64,000 nucleotides of DNA, taken from NCBI GenBank assembly GCA_020746875.1, contig JAGTJL010000006.1:1364001-1428000 (forward strand). The letters run 5' to 3'. This stretch comes from Rhexocercosporidium sp. MPI-PUGE-AT-0058 (Eukaryota > Ascomycota > Leotiomycetes > Helotiales). Every line of letters starts with the position of its first letter. The first letter of the stretch is position 1. The notes beneath the pieces are model-generated. The model made no database searches. It worked only from the letters and a program-made list of their open reading frames with translations, and was not told the DNA's origin. Positions 32,525 to 44,688 of the stretch are shown in pieces. The position numbers were made by a program, and so were the translations under genes.

Positions 32525-33945
32525 TCAGCTTCTCTTTATTCCATTCAAAAGACCCTTTGCAGTTGCAATTCCAGCATCCATACCCAAGAATATCGACCGG
32601 ATAGAAGAGGCTGCAGGAGGATAGTCGTTGTAGAATAGCCCAGTAAGCTCTCCAGCAGAGTATAGCCCAGGGATTGGAACATCGTGTGTGCTGAGAACCT
32701 ACGAGTCAATTTCACCTTCAGACCTCCATATGTAAAGGTTGTGAACAGATGCTATTTGCCTTCATCGTAGAATCGTTGACACTCGTGATTGAAGACAATT
32801 CCGTCGTTATGGCCCTACCTCAGACTGGAGTCAAATCACAAACAGAACAGGGATAGCGGAAGCGAAAATGAAGCGAGATTAATATGAAAGTTTTCGTTCT
32901 AAAGCAAACAATTGCAATGTTCTTGGGATCCACAGTATATAGCACTCGCGATCAGACATAACATTGGGAAGCTGGTACAAGGGAGAAGGAATGGCAATGC
33001 ACTCACATCACAGCATCTGATTTTGTGGCGCGTGTGTCTAGCTCACAATGCATGCTGTTGAAAGCGCCTGCAGTGCCTGCAGTGCCTGCTCCCCTTCCAG
33101 GGCCATAATAATACCAGCACCAGCGTTGTACTTAAGCCCAGTTGCAATCAGAGGAAGCGCGTTCGTGTTGTTTCCAACTTACTTGGTAAGCATTTCACGA
33201 TTCCCTTCGAAGCCTATTGAGAATATTAGTGCCGTTCTTCAATGTTGGATTGGAGATGGATTACCTCCACAAGCCAGCATGACGTTCTTGCCATGAAGAT
33301 GGCGGAGCAAACCATTCATGCCTCTAAATTTGACGCCATTCACTCCACCGCTCTCCGAAGTTAAAAGCTTTACTCCGGCGGTCTTCAAGAGAATGTCGCA
33401 GTTGTCGAATTTGGTGATGTGGCCGAACAGATTCTGAATGATAGCATTTCCATCACCTTCAGGAAATACGAAGTGCTGGTCTGTATTGAGTTCTAACAGC
33501 GCGTTCTTCTCGTCGTGATGGTTGAGTTTTACTTCATGGTCCAAAAATGATTGGGCCAGCTCAGGTACTAGCTGCCCCAACTTGCGACAATAATCCTCAT
33601 CGGCAAGACCGTTACTGACCAGTCTCATTTCTTTAACCCAGTAGGAGTTAAACTTGTTTTCCCAATCCAAGCGGAGGTTTGCTCGCCTTCCTTAGCAAAG
33701 CAACGCAGCCCTGCTTGCCATCTCGATTACACTGCTCTTGAAAGCTTAACGTAGCCATGCTACTGGCAAAGTAAGGTAAAAGTCTGCTCGATCCTCCGTA
33801 AGTATGCAACAGAGAATAATGACTTAAGGTTCACTTCTCGCCATGCATGGAGGGAACCTAGGATGTTAAATTGAAAGAAAATGACTCGATATACGCCGGA
33901 GCCAATGACGACAAGATCCTACGCAGGGCTTTCGATGGATCCCAT
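32525..33945 (-). pseudogene. Broken FAD-dependent oxidoreductase (fumarate reductase/TcuA-like flavoprotein)
   Basis: The minus strand begins MGSIESPA, then TAG at 33921-33919, then DLVVIGSG, the start of a Rossmann FAD-binding fold. The next ~250 bases are unreadable. From 33670 a clean stretch resembles the middle of FAD-binding-2 proteins (KFRGMNGLLRHLHGKNVMLACGG). After plausible introns come GFEGNREMLTK, YNAGAGIIMAL, AGAFNSMHCELDTRATKSDAV, GHNDGIVFNHECQRFYDEGK and IPGLYSAGELTGLFYNDYP, ending ATAKGLLNGIKRS and TGA at 32527-32525. Lesions are the early TAG, a frame change at a duplicated CAGGCACTG near 33075-33095, an in-frame TAG at 32754-32752 and another frame change near 32690-32712. 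The family oxidises or reduces carboxylic acids or steroid-like substrates. It is dead as sequenced unless the assembly has errors. Confidence 0.75.
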
Positions 33946-35050
33946 GTTGATAGATACTAGTACAGGTATTAGTGTCTGATGATTGAATGCTTCTGAACAT
34001 TCTATGATTCTGTAGAATACTGATACTTTGGAACAGATGCTACCTTTTTTGACACGTTTTGCGGGGTGTGCAGGCCCACCTGGCTCACAATTGTGCTTCC
34101 ACAACGATGCGGGTTTAGCGAGCATTGACCGCAGCAACAACAGTAACCCACTGCCTATCGAAGAATCCTCATCAGACCAGCTAGAGATACCATTTCTATA
34201 GGAGCAATTCCTTTCATCCTCTTGTGTTCAAAGCCGAGTCACTAAATGGCTAGGGGAAAAAACTTTAACTAACGACCTTACGGAGATCTTGCGGACTAGA
34301 CCGTAGCTGACCGTTCTGCACGACCACTCTTCTCTCCTCACCAAGACACGATGATGGACGAGCAACGGGAATAAGATCAAGTTTCACGTATACTAATGAT
34401 CTCGTAATAACGCTGATGATGTCACTTGCAACCTTGATTGGAAGCGAATGAGATATGAGGGTGACAAGCAGCTCTGCAGACTATGTTCTCGTGAAGTTCA
34501 AGAACAAGAGCTGAATCCTTTATTCGTCAAAGAGAAGCTGTAATCAAATCTATGAAACGCATAGCCGTCTCTAGACTCGGTGATGCTGCACTAAAATCTA
34601 GCGACTTGCTGTGTTGAAAGTTTAAGGGAAAGAGACACAAGAATATGCTAGAATTGCGGGATAGCGGCGCATCTGCGCTCGCTCAAGTTCCCACTAGGAG
34701 ACGTAGAACAATACCACCGCATTGGGAACAAGATGGCGAAGCCCACGCGACTTGTTCATGCTATCTCATAACCAGCCCGGAAAAGTAAAAGATAGACCCA
34801 GATTTTGACGCCCACAGATTGCGAGCTTCACAATACAATGCCCACCGAAGACAACCAAGGCGTCATGGAGCAGGCACCACCAGTCTGTCCACGGGACAAT
34901 GCCGAGGAGCAGTAAACCGAACATTCCGTTGTGACCCAGAAATGCTTTGACTAAAGTTATGTTACATCTGCTTTTGACTTTTGTACACCTGATCTGATGC
35001 TCCGTTTCACCCTAGCTAGACATCCGACAACTACCACCGGGGAGAAGAAC
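33946..35050. other. Intergenic
   Basis: 1.1 kb between the pseudogene start and the OST3-like stop. No gene, repeat or RNA recognised. Confidence 0.5.
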
Positions 35051-36321
35051 CTACGCGAAAGGGGGCAGCCAAAACGGGTAGCCACCATTCTAAATTTAGA
35101 AGTTAGTCAGTGTTCTTCTTGTCAAATTTCGAAACGGCATTCGATGGAATGGTCTAGCACATGCATCAAAGCCTCAAAAGAACGAATGAGAATAGAAATT
35201 TCAGAATTTGGACTTACCTTGATGCGAAAGGTGCTTAAGAGAAAGCTGTACATGACGAAGATCACGGCGCCCCAGATAACTACGGCGACTTGCTGCGTCC
35301 TAGGATCCGAAATTCGAGGAACCTTCAAGGCCAGAGAAATAGTTGCAAACGAGAGGATTCCATCTATGGAATATGTCAGTCTGGTCTTTTAGCAATTCGA
35401 TGGAGAAGACCTACACATTGCAGCAACGATCTGCGTTTCAAGACCATATTGGTTCGAGAACCCGCCAGCAAAGTAGCTAACGCCGCCCTTGCCGTTTCCA
35501 GCAACATAAGGCACTTTTCGAATATGGTTGAACATATGTCCACTGGTGAAAAGGAGAATGGCAATCAGACTGATGGCCGCCCACACGTTTCGGCTTTGAA
35601 TAATAGGCAGCAAGTATGGCCAGGCAACGCTCAGGAAGGTAATCGTTCCAAGGATCGTTGTGGTTATAGCAATGACACGAACCCAATTGATGGGTCGGAC
35701 AACTTGTGGATGTGGACGATCGGGCAGATGACGAGTGATCCAAGAGTGAGCCTGCTCAGCGGATTGAGGTCTGGTAATTTATTAGTTCGGCCAGCCATCG
35801 AGACATCTGTAACTCTGCATACCCATTTGTGAAATCGTATCTGATCGGGCCACCATCTGTTGCGGCATGAGGTCCAGTGGTTGGTTGGAAAAGAAGGAGA
35901 ACCGGAGCTGTTTGGAGACCGAGCTGCATTGCCATGAGCATAAGCCAATTGGAAAATTAAGCATGGTACATACGGATTGGAAAGTGTTCTTTCCATCGGT
36001 GAAGTCCAGAGTGCCATAGATCAATCGAGATTCGCCTTTCTTGTCTCCTTTAATCCAACTTTTGGATAACAGTTCCCATTCTGGCTGGAATTCCCGACAC
36101 AATTGACACCCAAATCGAGACTCTAAAGCCGTAAGCAAAACGGCGACTGCGTAGTCTCTAGGAGCCGTTGTGAGCTTCCCATACAAGGTGTCGTCGAGCT
36201 TCAATGGAGTTGACGAGAGAGCTTTCGAATGAAATGTCTCGAACCGGTCTGCAGCGGGTTTCTTGGCCGCGAGAGCCGTGAAAGGCATGAGGGAGACAAC
36301 CAGCCCCTTGAGGAAATGCAT
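35051..36321 (-). CDS. OST3: OST3/OST6 subunit of oligosaccharyltransferase
   Basis: Five exons (36321-35974, 35923-35823, 35770-35415, 35363-35218, 35089-35051) encode 329 residues. Residues 1-19 form a signal peptide. A lumenal thioredoxin-like domain carries the redox motif C72-x-x-C75 (GCQLCREF) and ends near residue 170. Four hydrophobic segments follow, with HMFNHIRKVPYV and YFAGGFSNQYGLETQI between them, and the end GGYPFWLPPFA is encoded by a 39-nt last exon. This is the architecture of Ost3/Ost6 (human TUSC3/MAGT1), which hold acceptor proteins through mixed disulphides while the ER enzyme N-glycosylates them. Nothing is missing. It is transcribed away from the coiled-coil gene across a 484-bp shared promoter. 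Confidence 0.92.
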
Positions 36322-36805
36322 GTTGGCGATGATCGAAAAAGAGCGTGGGCAGAAGTCGAGTCGAGTAGAAAGTCAAGTTGAAGATACCTAGATAGAGCTG
36401 CATACAAAACACAGGTGTCCTCAGTCTCAAGCTCGGCTGCGGCTGCGTGTAAGTGTGGCTGATGAGGTGGGGCTGAAGAAGCTAAAGCTCTATGGGCGAG
36501 TTCTGGCATCGACTCAAAGGATGGAAACGATAATGAGAAATACTGCAATTGACAATTGCATCATTCCAATGCTCGATCTCATGTTCGCATACTGAGCTGT
36601 TACGTTTTACGTAGCCGAACTGGCATTGAAGTGCTTGCGTGGAATACAAAGTAGAGCTGGACGTTCCAGTAGAACTTGCGGTACCACGCGAACATCTGAG
36701 ACCAGCAGCTGATAGGCTCCAAATCAGCGCCAAGCCAATAAAGTAAACACGAGTGAGCGCGCCTTTTGTTTACTCAAATGCCCCTCCTACATGCACCTCT
36801 CCACG
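36322..36805. other. Shared promoter of divergent genes
   Basis: 484 bp between the OST3-like and coiled-coil gene start codons. No specific site recognised. Confidence 0.55.
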
Positions 36806-39013
36806 ATGTCAGATTCTACTCTTCCCGCCCTTGAATTGTTATATGGTTCAACCGCAGAAATGGATTCATCGATAACTTACACTGATGACGATCATATAGA
36901 GAGTGTATGGCCTCCAGCGTGAAAAGCAGTTTGTCCCCTGCTAATAGCAATGCAGCATCTGTCCAAAACACAATCCTTAGAGTTGGCCTACCAACAAAAC
37001 TTACGAAATACGGAGATGATCATGAAGGATGAAGGCGCACGACGATTGCGACTACGGATACTCCTGCTGGAGAACGAGAACGACGAATTGCACGAGCAGT
37101 TGGCTGTGGGAGATGATAGGAACGATTTGTTGGAGCAAACCACAGCAGAACTCCGAGAACAACTGAGCGACACACAAGAGGATTTTCGTCGTCAGGAGGC
37201 CGAGCTTCGAGTGCAGGGAAGAGAGCTGAACAACCTGAAGGTAAATCATTCCCATTTCGAAAGATCTCCAGATATTACGATTGTAGAAATTCACAGTTGG
37301 CAGGCGGAATTGACCTCAATGAACGGCATTACGACAGACTCCGCGAAAGTTCTTGCCGATAAATTGTCGCTTTCACGGGAGCTAGCGACCTTGAAGCCTG
37401 AAATTGAGCATTTGCGGTCTCAGGCCTCGTCTCAACGGAACGTTCTCGCGGAAAAATTGGCCCTACAACGACAAGTCAGTACTTTGGAGGTTGAACTCGA
37501 AACCGAAAAGCGCGCTTCGAAGCGTGCAGCCCAGAAGACCCAAACCAGCGAGAGAGAAGCCGAACTCCAGAATCAGCTGGACTCTCTTCAGAAAGATCTT
37601 GTGCGAGAGAGACGGGAGCAGGACAAGGCGCGTAAAGAACTTGAGATGGATCTTCAGACCCAGCTGGATGAGGCGCAGAAAGCCCTCACTCGAGAAAAGC
37701 GCGGCAAGGAGAAGGCATACAAGGAGGTTGAGGCGGAATTACAGAGCCAAGTCGAAGAGCTACAGAAAGAGTTAGCCAAGGAGAAAAAAGGAAAGGAAAA
37801 GGCGCATCAGGAGGCGGAGACTGAACTGGAAAACCAAGTGGAGGAGCTTCAAAAGGAATTGGCTCGGGAGAAACGAGGAAAGGAGAGCTCACGCAAGAGT
37901 GTTGAGGCAGAGTTGCAGAGCCAAATCGACGAGATCAAGAATGAGCTGGCGCACGAGAAACGAGAGAAGGAGCGCGTCCGCAAGGAGGCAGAGAAAGAGA
38001 TCAAGACCCTCCAAGCCCGGGAGACCGTCCTCGAAAGCAAATTGGACCAGTTCCGGACGAAGTTACGGGCGACGAAAGAGGAATTGAAGGAATGCCAGGC
38101 AAACCTCGGCAGCGCCGGCGCAGCAGCCACGAAGACCGAATCTACAGCAATTAAGGGAGATGCTCTCGCAAAGAAGGGACCCAAGAGAAGCGCCTTCGAA
38201 ATGAGCAACGATATTGATATCGGCACGCCAGATGGTGTGGCCGTTCGAGGAAAGAGAGCGCCAATTAAGAGAGGTCGAGCGGATCAGACCATGGTTGGCG
38301 AGAAGTCCATGTTTTCCATCACACCCTTCCTCAATCGAACTGTCAATATAGCACCAGATACGTCCGATCAGGACGAACATGATGTCATCGTTGAGGAAGA
38401 GGAAGAGCTCGAAGAAGGTGCAGACCAGGAGAATCAGCAAAATGAACGATCCATACTCCCTGCCGACAATACTGCCTCAACACCCTCGGCTACCCCTAAA
38501 TCGAAATCCCCCAAAAAAGTTGCTAGGAAGTCATCTGTTGTCAAAAACAACATTCTTGGGGAGTCCAAAGCTAGCATGAAGAACACGAAATCAGCTCCTA
38601 AGAAGGCCACTAGGATCGTGAACACATTGGAGCAGGTGGCCGAGGAGGGAGACGAAGAAAATGAGCAGCCCGAAGTTACTGCTACTGTTCCGAGCAAAAT
38701 CGCCGGGAAACCTGTCAAGGTCGCCAATGCTAAAACTTCCAAGGTTCAATCAATGACCGCTGACGTCGAAGATGGAGGCAAGAAGAAGAAACGCAAATTG
38801 CTTGGAGGAGGAAAAACTCTGTTTGACGAAGAAGATGGAGAAGTTACTAAGAGACCTGCCAAAATTGCCCTTGGTCCTCCTAGACTGCTGGGTAAGGGAG
38901 GTCTTCCTGGTCCAAAGGGGTTAACCAGTGCTGTTGGTGCATCCAGTGGATTTGGTGCATTCTCCCCTTTGAAGAAGGATCGCCGGGGTGTTGGAGCCAG
39001 CTTTTTGGCGTGA
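36806..39013 (+). CDS. Conserved coiled-coil protein with repeated heptads, function unknown
   Basis: Three exons (36806-36904, 36956-37240, 37304-39013) give 697 residues. The conserved N-terminal block SLELAYQQNLRNTEMIMKDE is followed by long coiled coil to about residue 420. It includes four or more ~33-residue repeats of the type QVEELQKELAKEKKGKEKA. After that come a disordered Lys/Ser/Glu-rich part and a conserved C-terminus (GPPRLLGKGG, GAFSPLKKDRRG). Similar fungal proteins are often labelled M-protein-repeat-like; basic patches suggest a nuclear or spindle protein, but I cannot name a function. The 5' exon was chosen because a GCTAAT branch site and CAG acceptor join it in frame to HLSKTQS. 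Intron 2 is 63 nt long with no stop, so the unspliced frame also stays open. Confidence 0.72.
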
Positions 39014-39455
39014 TTTGTTCCCTGTAATTGTATAGCATTGTCTTGGAAATAATGGAGTTAGAGGGGTTTGCATGCATGGTTGTCTGGAACTGGTGGAGTA
39101 CTGGAATGGGTGGATGGGTCGCTACAGTATCACAATGAAATGCGCAACATTTGAGATGAAGCAGAGAATAGGACGATGTAGGTTTAGTCTATATTTGTTT
39201 CCCGGTATTTGTCTGTGGCCAAGAGGATGGACGGGTGCTATAGATTGCCAGATTCTGCCCTTTGCTTCGATATGCTTGGCCATAGCCTTCCTTCTCTATC
39301 ATATGTGGAACAATGATTGCCTCTTGACATAACCTGGCCTCAGCCTTGCAATTTCAGCCTTCTGCACGGACCACTCGTTGAGCATTCCAACAGTAATCTA
39401 AGAGCTTGATCATTTCTCTTCGTCCATCCAAACCACCGACAAAAGCAGCTGCTAT
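39014..39455. other. Intergenic, tandem plus-strand genes
   Basis: 442 bp holding the 3' flank of the coiled-coil gene and the promoter of MRM2. Nothing else seen. Confidence 0.55.
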
Positions 39456-40756
39456 ATGCTGTCGCGATCTGCCTTGAGGGCAATCCGCAGAACTCGCCCT
39501 ACCGGGTGCTGTTGCCCTCGATTATGGAATTGTCCTGATAGCCACCCAATTGGTTTACCCGCAGCAACACCAGCACTTGCAATTACAAACACCCGCTCCT
39601 CCTCGTCCTCAACAAGATGGAAGAGCCGGCAAGGGAGAGATTTTTTTGCTCGAGATGCCAAGGTTCAGGGCTTGAAAAGCAGAGCGGCTTTCAAACTCTT
39701 GGAGGTATGGGGAATTGGACTAAAGCTTGGTATAAAGTTGCTGATGAAGGCAGATTGATGCCAAGTACAAGATCTTCAAGACTGGACAAACTGTGGTGGA
39801 TCTTGTAAGGCAATTGCACTAGGATATCATACGCAAGTCTAACATTCTGTAGGGTTACGCACCTGGAAGTTGGTCACAGGTCTTGAGCCCATCATGTTGT
39901 CTCGTTGAACAAATACTTACACAACCGCAGGTAGCTGTAGAAAGGACGAAGCCCACTGGTCGAATCGTTGGCATCGACATAATCCCAGCTCAACCACCGA
40001 AAGGCGCCTCAACATTCCAAGGAAACTTCCTCTCAGCAGGCGTGCAAGCGGAGGTGAAGAAGTTTCTCTCGGACCCAGCTCAAGGCCGTCCCAAACAGCA
40101 AATATTTTCCGTATTCGAAGAACCAAATGCGGAGGACAGCAAGACATTGATCTCGGAGGAGAATGAGAGCTACATAGACCATGAACGTCACATGGATGAG
40201 GAAGATGCCCCTGCACCTAATTTGGTCAGAAGGACTACCAGAAGGGGTTACGACGGACCGGAACGAATGGTGGATGTGGTTTTGAGTGACATGTCCGAAC
40301 CCTGGCCTCAAACTACTGGGTTTTGGAAGAGAACTCTAAGTGACCCGTATATTAGGATGATGAACACGAGCGGTATCAATTTTAAAGATCATACAGGCAG
40401 CATGGTACGTTTTGCATGCTTGTTGGATTGTGGAGATTCTTGGCTGACCATGAGTTTAGGATCTCTGTGCTGCGGCATTACAGTTTGCACGGGATACTCT
40501 TCGAGTTGGCGGGCATTTCGTATGCAAGTTTTACCAAGGATCGGAGGACAAAGAGCTAGAGAGGCAGTTGAGGGCTATGTTCAGGTCTGTTCACAGGGAG
40601 AAACCCGAATCTTCTCGAAGTGTAAGTCTGACTTGGGTGACCAGGAGCTGGACTAATAAATTTCAGGAATCGAAAGAAGCATTTTTTGTTGCACTGAGGA
40701 GGAAAAGCGATGTAAGTGTGGAGGAAGCCAAAAGCAAGGATACCAAACCAGAATAG
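39456..40756 (+). CDS. MRM2: Mitochondrial 21S rRNA 2'-O-ribose methyltransferase (FtsJ/RrmJ family)
   Basis: Six exons (39456-39704, 39754-39804, 39853-39879, 39931-40404, 40460-40621, 40667-40756), all phase 0, encode 350 residues. The first ~50 residues are Arg/Ser-rich and fit a mitochondrial presequence. FtsJ motifs follow: SRAAFKLLE with Lys80, VVDLGYAPGSWSQ (SAM-binding loop, Asp99), VGIDI, DVVLSDM and GGHFVCKFYQG, giving the K-D-K-type catalytic set. Mrm2 methylates a uridine in the peptidyl-transferase loop of large mitochondrial rRNA. An insertion of ~80 acidic residues between strands (about 130-215) is longer than in bacterial RrmJ, as in fungal Mrm2. The third exon is only 27 nt. 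Well supported. Confidence 0.92.
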
Positions 40757-41148
40757 GACAAATATCCAATTTCAGAACATGTCCCGGTATTCACACTGAG
40801 CAACAAAGTATCGAGAATGAGTGACAGCACTTTCAAGCGACCTCTTGGACGGGGAATAAAATTTTACATCACTTTCAATCGAATTTCCGAAGTGTGGCCT
40901 TGACACCTTGTAGGAATCCGGGGGCACTTGAATCATGGACACCCAAGATTCTGACCACATGAACCACCCCGGGCCTGATTTCTTCATGTGTTCGTTCAAT
41001 TGAGTTCCCATTTTTTGTTCATGCCAAGCAAATCACTCCACGCCATGCTCGCCATAGTGACCCCACCAGAGGTCCAAGTTGTCTCCAGGTATTTCTTAAT
41101 TGCCAAGGCCAAATATCCACCACACCCTTATCACCAGTGTAATCGTAT
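40757..41148. other. Intergenic between convergent genes
   Basis: 392 bp of 3' flanks of MRM2 and RPL18. Nothing else seen. Confidence 0.55.
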
Positions 41149-42039
41149 TTAGACCTTGAAACCTCTCGAGCGCCTACGTCCACGGGCTTTCTCGAACTTG
41201 CGACCTTTAGACTCGACGTATGGCTTCTTGTGCTTGTGGGGACCTGTCCTGGAGTTAGCACATACTTAAAGGGCACGATGTATGTCAAGGTTGAAGGAAA
41301 TCCTCTTCCATGACCATAATTTCCCATGGACTAGACTCACCAAAGCCAAAGTGCTTGACGGCCTCTCTGGAGTTCTTGGGTCCTCTGAGGAGGAGGGTGT
41401 TGCTTCCGGTAGGAGCACGGAGAGCCAATTGATCGAGAGTCAAGACTTCTCCACCAGCGGCGACGATGCGCGCACGGGCAGTAGCAGTGAAGCGGAGGGC
41501 CGCAACGCTGAGCTTGGGGACGGTCAAGAGACGGTTGTCATCGGTGACGGTGCCAATAACAACGATGGTCTTGTTGTTAGACTTCTCAGAGGTGTTCGCA
41601 ACGATTCGGGAGATCGAGACCGGGGGTCTGTTGATGCGAGACATAAACAGGCGGCGGAGGACGACCTTGTTGAATGAAGACTCGGTGCGGCCTGTAGAGT
41701 AGAGTTAGAGAGGCCTTTTCATTAGCACATTGAGAGGTTGTTGGAGACTTACGAGCCAGGAAGCGGTAGAGCTTCACAAGGAGCTTGAGGTAGACATTGT
41801 CACTCTTTGGCGCCTTGCGGTGAGTGCTCCGGACGTGGTGGGCGTCAAGATCGATACCTAAAGAACCTCATCGTCAGCCTAGGGCCAATTATGCTCTTTG
41901 CATTTCGGTCTTGCGACACGAATTTGCTGCGCTAGGTCCGGTCTCTACGATGCACTTCGAAATCTTGCGATCAAGAAGATAGCTTCGTAGTGACTCCAGA
42001 CCGTCACTTGCATATGGAGGCGGGTGGGTACGTACCCAT
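41149..42039 (-). CDS. RPL18: 60S ribosomal protein L18 (eL18)
   Basis: Four exons (42039-42036, 41857-41753, 41691-41341, 41243-41149) encode 184 residues, the normal eL18 length. The protein starts [16 protein letters not shown], contains [27 protein letters not shown] and [13 protein letters not shown], and ends with the basic [16 protein letters not shown]...RRRSRGFKV tail. It is a structural component of the cytosolic large ribosomal subunit. The first coding exon is just ATGG followed by a 178-nt intron, the start-codon-adjacent layout common in fungal ribosomal protein genes. The identity is certain; exon ends rest on clear GT/AG sites and exact conservation. Confidence 0.97.
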
Positions 42040-43457
42040 TGTTGCTGTTGTCGACGGTGTTGTTGATGATCGAGTTTGATAGGAATTTGCGATGGAAATA
42101 TTGAAGGAAAGTTCATGTGTGGTTTTTGAGGCGCTAGTGCAGGAACGGGAAAGCGTAGGACCTAAGCGAGCGCGAGGTTGGAACCCGAACCCGAAGGGAA
42201 GAAATGCTTTCCTTGGCTCGGAAGATGAACAACAACAACAAGGATCACGGCATCAAGACGTTTACGGAGTAACTTATTATCTGGCTTTGTAATACACTTA
42301 GCAAAACTTGAATTTTTTGAAGAATAACTACTCAATCTTTCTTCAGTCTTCACCTGTACAATGATCAATCAAAACCTCCACACCTGGCATCATGCGTCCC
42401 AGCTAATTAAGTATCAAAAGAAAGGCTGCATTGCCAGAAGTGCCAAGTACCTTGCTAGCATGGCGAGAGCCTTAGGGGCAGACAAGTCTACAGAGCGTAC
42501 AACACGCCAAATTCGGTCTTTGGAGAGGAGCATTGTTGCTCACAATTTGGCAGTCAGGGCGACCAAGTACCTCGAGCTCCAGAAGCAACTATCATCTTGC
42601 CGGACAACACTACCTACGAAATTGGCCGCACAAGATTCACGTCAGGCCAGAAGAAAGTAGTGATAACCAATGTTTCAAAAAGCAGAGGCCCATAAGAAGA
42701 TTTAGTCCAGGCCATTTCTCTCTACTCTTTCACGCCGGATGAAGTATCAACCGCGGCACTGGTAACTGGAGGCCTACATTTTCCCTCTCCTGTCTTTGAT
42801 TTTTCAGATCCATGACATGGATATTAAGAACTGTGTATATCGTCAACAGCCACAACCTCAAGAATACAAATGCAGTCATCTTTACAATGATGGCTTCGGC
42901 TTCTGCTTAATGATTACATTCCCTCTTGTGGCCGTTCGCTATCTTCTCACCCGCTGCCCCACCCAAAGTAGCTCGCCCCAGATTCAGCTCTGGCGCTTGG
43001 CACTGATGATCTTGAATATTTGATCAGAACACCTCGAGAACAGTAACCATCTGAATCCTCCCTAACAGCCCTCCTCGTCGGCCGCAGCTACATTCTCCTA
43101 TCCACGATCACATCTGCTACACTACCAGCAGTACAGTGTCTTCTCCACCTCGAAATCCCTTGAATGGACCCCAAATTGATTCCTCCAAGACGTCGCTCAA
43201 TTCTCTCAGTCCTCATCGGTGCAACGGACTAGTTGAGCCTCACACATCGCGACACGCACCCTCCTTTCCACTGCAATTTTGCTTACAATTGGAACAAAAT
43301 CGCGATCTTGCGCACTTCTAATGGTCCTAGATTATTGAGCAAGCCTACTTCTAGTGTCATTGCGCGTAAAGCAGTTGTTCTTGCTCGCATGCGCTGAGGT
43401 TCTGAATACGTGTTGAGCTTCAGGCGTGGCTGGTGCAGATCGCATTCTTCACTGGAA
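42040..43457. other. Intergenic between divergent genes
   Basis: 1.4 kb holding promoters of RPL18 (left) and the mitochondrial carrier (right). An ATG-started ORF of 99 codons at 42361-42660 is basic and unlike any family I know; I do not accept it as a gene without transcript evidence. Nothing else recognised. Confidence 0.5.
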
Positions 43458-44688
43458 ATGGCTGCTGTAGGTTTGGACTGCCCAATTTTAGATCATCACT
43501 AACTCGTTCCGTGAAGGAAACTGGAAAAGAGTCCCTCAAGCCCAAATATGGCCCAAAAGTACTTCAGATTCGCGAGATACTCGCCCAGCCGGTTTTCGCA
43601 GCTTTCTGTGCCGGAGGAGTAGCAGGCGCGGTTTCTCGAACCGTTGTGTCACCTCTGGAACGACTCAAGATTCTTTTCCAGATACAAAGCGTTGGCCGAG
43701 AGGAATATAAGCTGTCAGTCGGAAAAGGTCTCGCGAAGATGTGGAGGGACGAGGGCTGGAGAGGTTTCATGAGAGGGAATGGTACAAACTGTATTCGGAT
43801 AGTGCCGTACTCTGCGGTGCAATTTGGCAGCTATAATTTCTACAAGAAGGTAAGCACATGAGGAACAATGACATCCGTGGCCGAAGAACAGTGCAGTAAT
43901 TTCACGTACAAAACAATCGCTGATACACAACAGTTCTTTGAGACTTCGCCTGGCGCCGATCTATCATCCATCAGTCGCCTGGTTTGCGGTGGATCAGCAG
44001 GCATTACATCTGTGTTCTGCACATATCCCTTGGATATTGTCCGGACTCGTCTCTCCATTCAATCCGCATCATTTGCGGCTCTGAGCCAAAAACAAATAGA
44101 CCGGCTTCCGGGGATGTGGGCAACTTTAGTGACGATGTATAAAACGGAAGGTGGCGTTCTTGCTCTTTACAGAGGCATAATACCGACCGTAGCTGGAGTT
44201 GCACCCTATGTGAGTTTATTTCAATCTTGGCGTAAAAGCACTAACTGATTATGTAGGTTGGGTTGAATTTCATGACATATGAAATCGTCAGGAAATATCT
44301 GACTCCTGAGGGCGATAAGAACCCAAATGCAGTACGTAAGCTTGCTGCAGGAGCTATCTCAGGAGCTGTCGCGCAAACTTGCACATATCCTTTGTAAGTC
44401 CACGTCCAGAGGTGTTTCCACCTGAAGAATGCCGTGACTAATGAAGAAACCAGTGATGTCCTTCGCCGCCGTTTCCAAATCAACACGATGTCGGGAATGG
44501 GGTACCAGTACAAGTCTATCTTTGATGCCGTTAGAGTCATCATAGCACAAGAGGGTGTCAAAGGAATGTACAAAGGCATTGTTCCCAACCTGCTCAAAGT
44601 TGCTCCAAGCATGGCAAGCAGCTGGCTTAGCTTTGAGATGACCAGGGACTTCCTGCTCACCCTCAGACCTGAAGAGGCTGATCTTTAG
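43458..44688 (+). CDS. Mitochondrial carrier protein (SLC25 family)
   Basis: Five exons (43458-43466, 43517-43849, 43934-44209, 44257-44393, 44454-44688) encode 329 residues. Three Solcar repeats carry the carrier signatures SPLERLK (about 48-54), YPLDIVRTR (145-153) and YPFDVLRRR (250-258), each at the end of an odd-numbered helix, with six transmembrane helices expected in the inner mitochondrial membrane. The overall sequence resembles the YPR011c/SLC25A42 branch, which moves adenosine-containing metabolites such as CoA or PAPS. No EF-hands are present. The exact substrate is inference. The 9-nt first exon (MAA) was chosen because a good CACTAAC branch and AAG acceptor join it; a downstream or different start is possible. 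Confidence 0.87.

Noticed and set aside
42361..42660. 99-codon ATG-started ORF between RPL18 and the carrier
   Set aside because: Basic composition, no recognisable domain, located in a divergent promoter region; needs transcript support.
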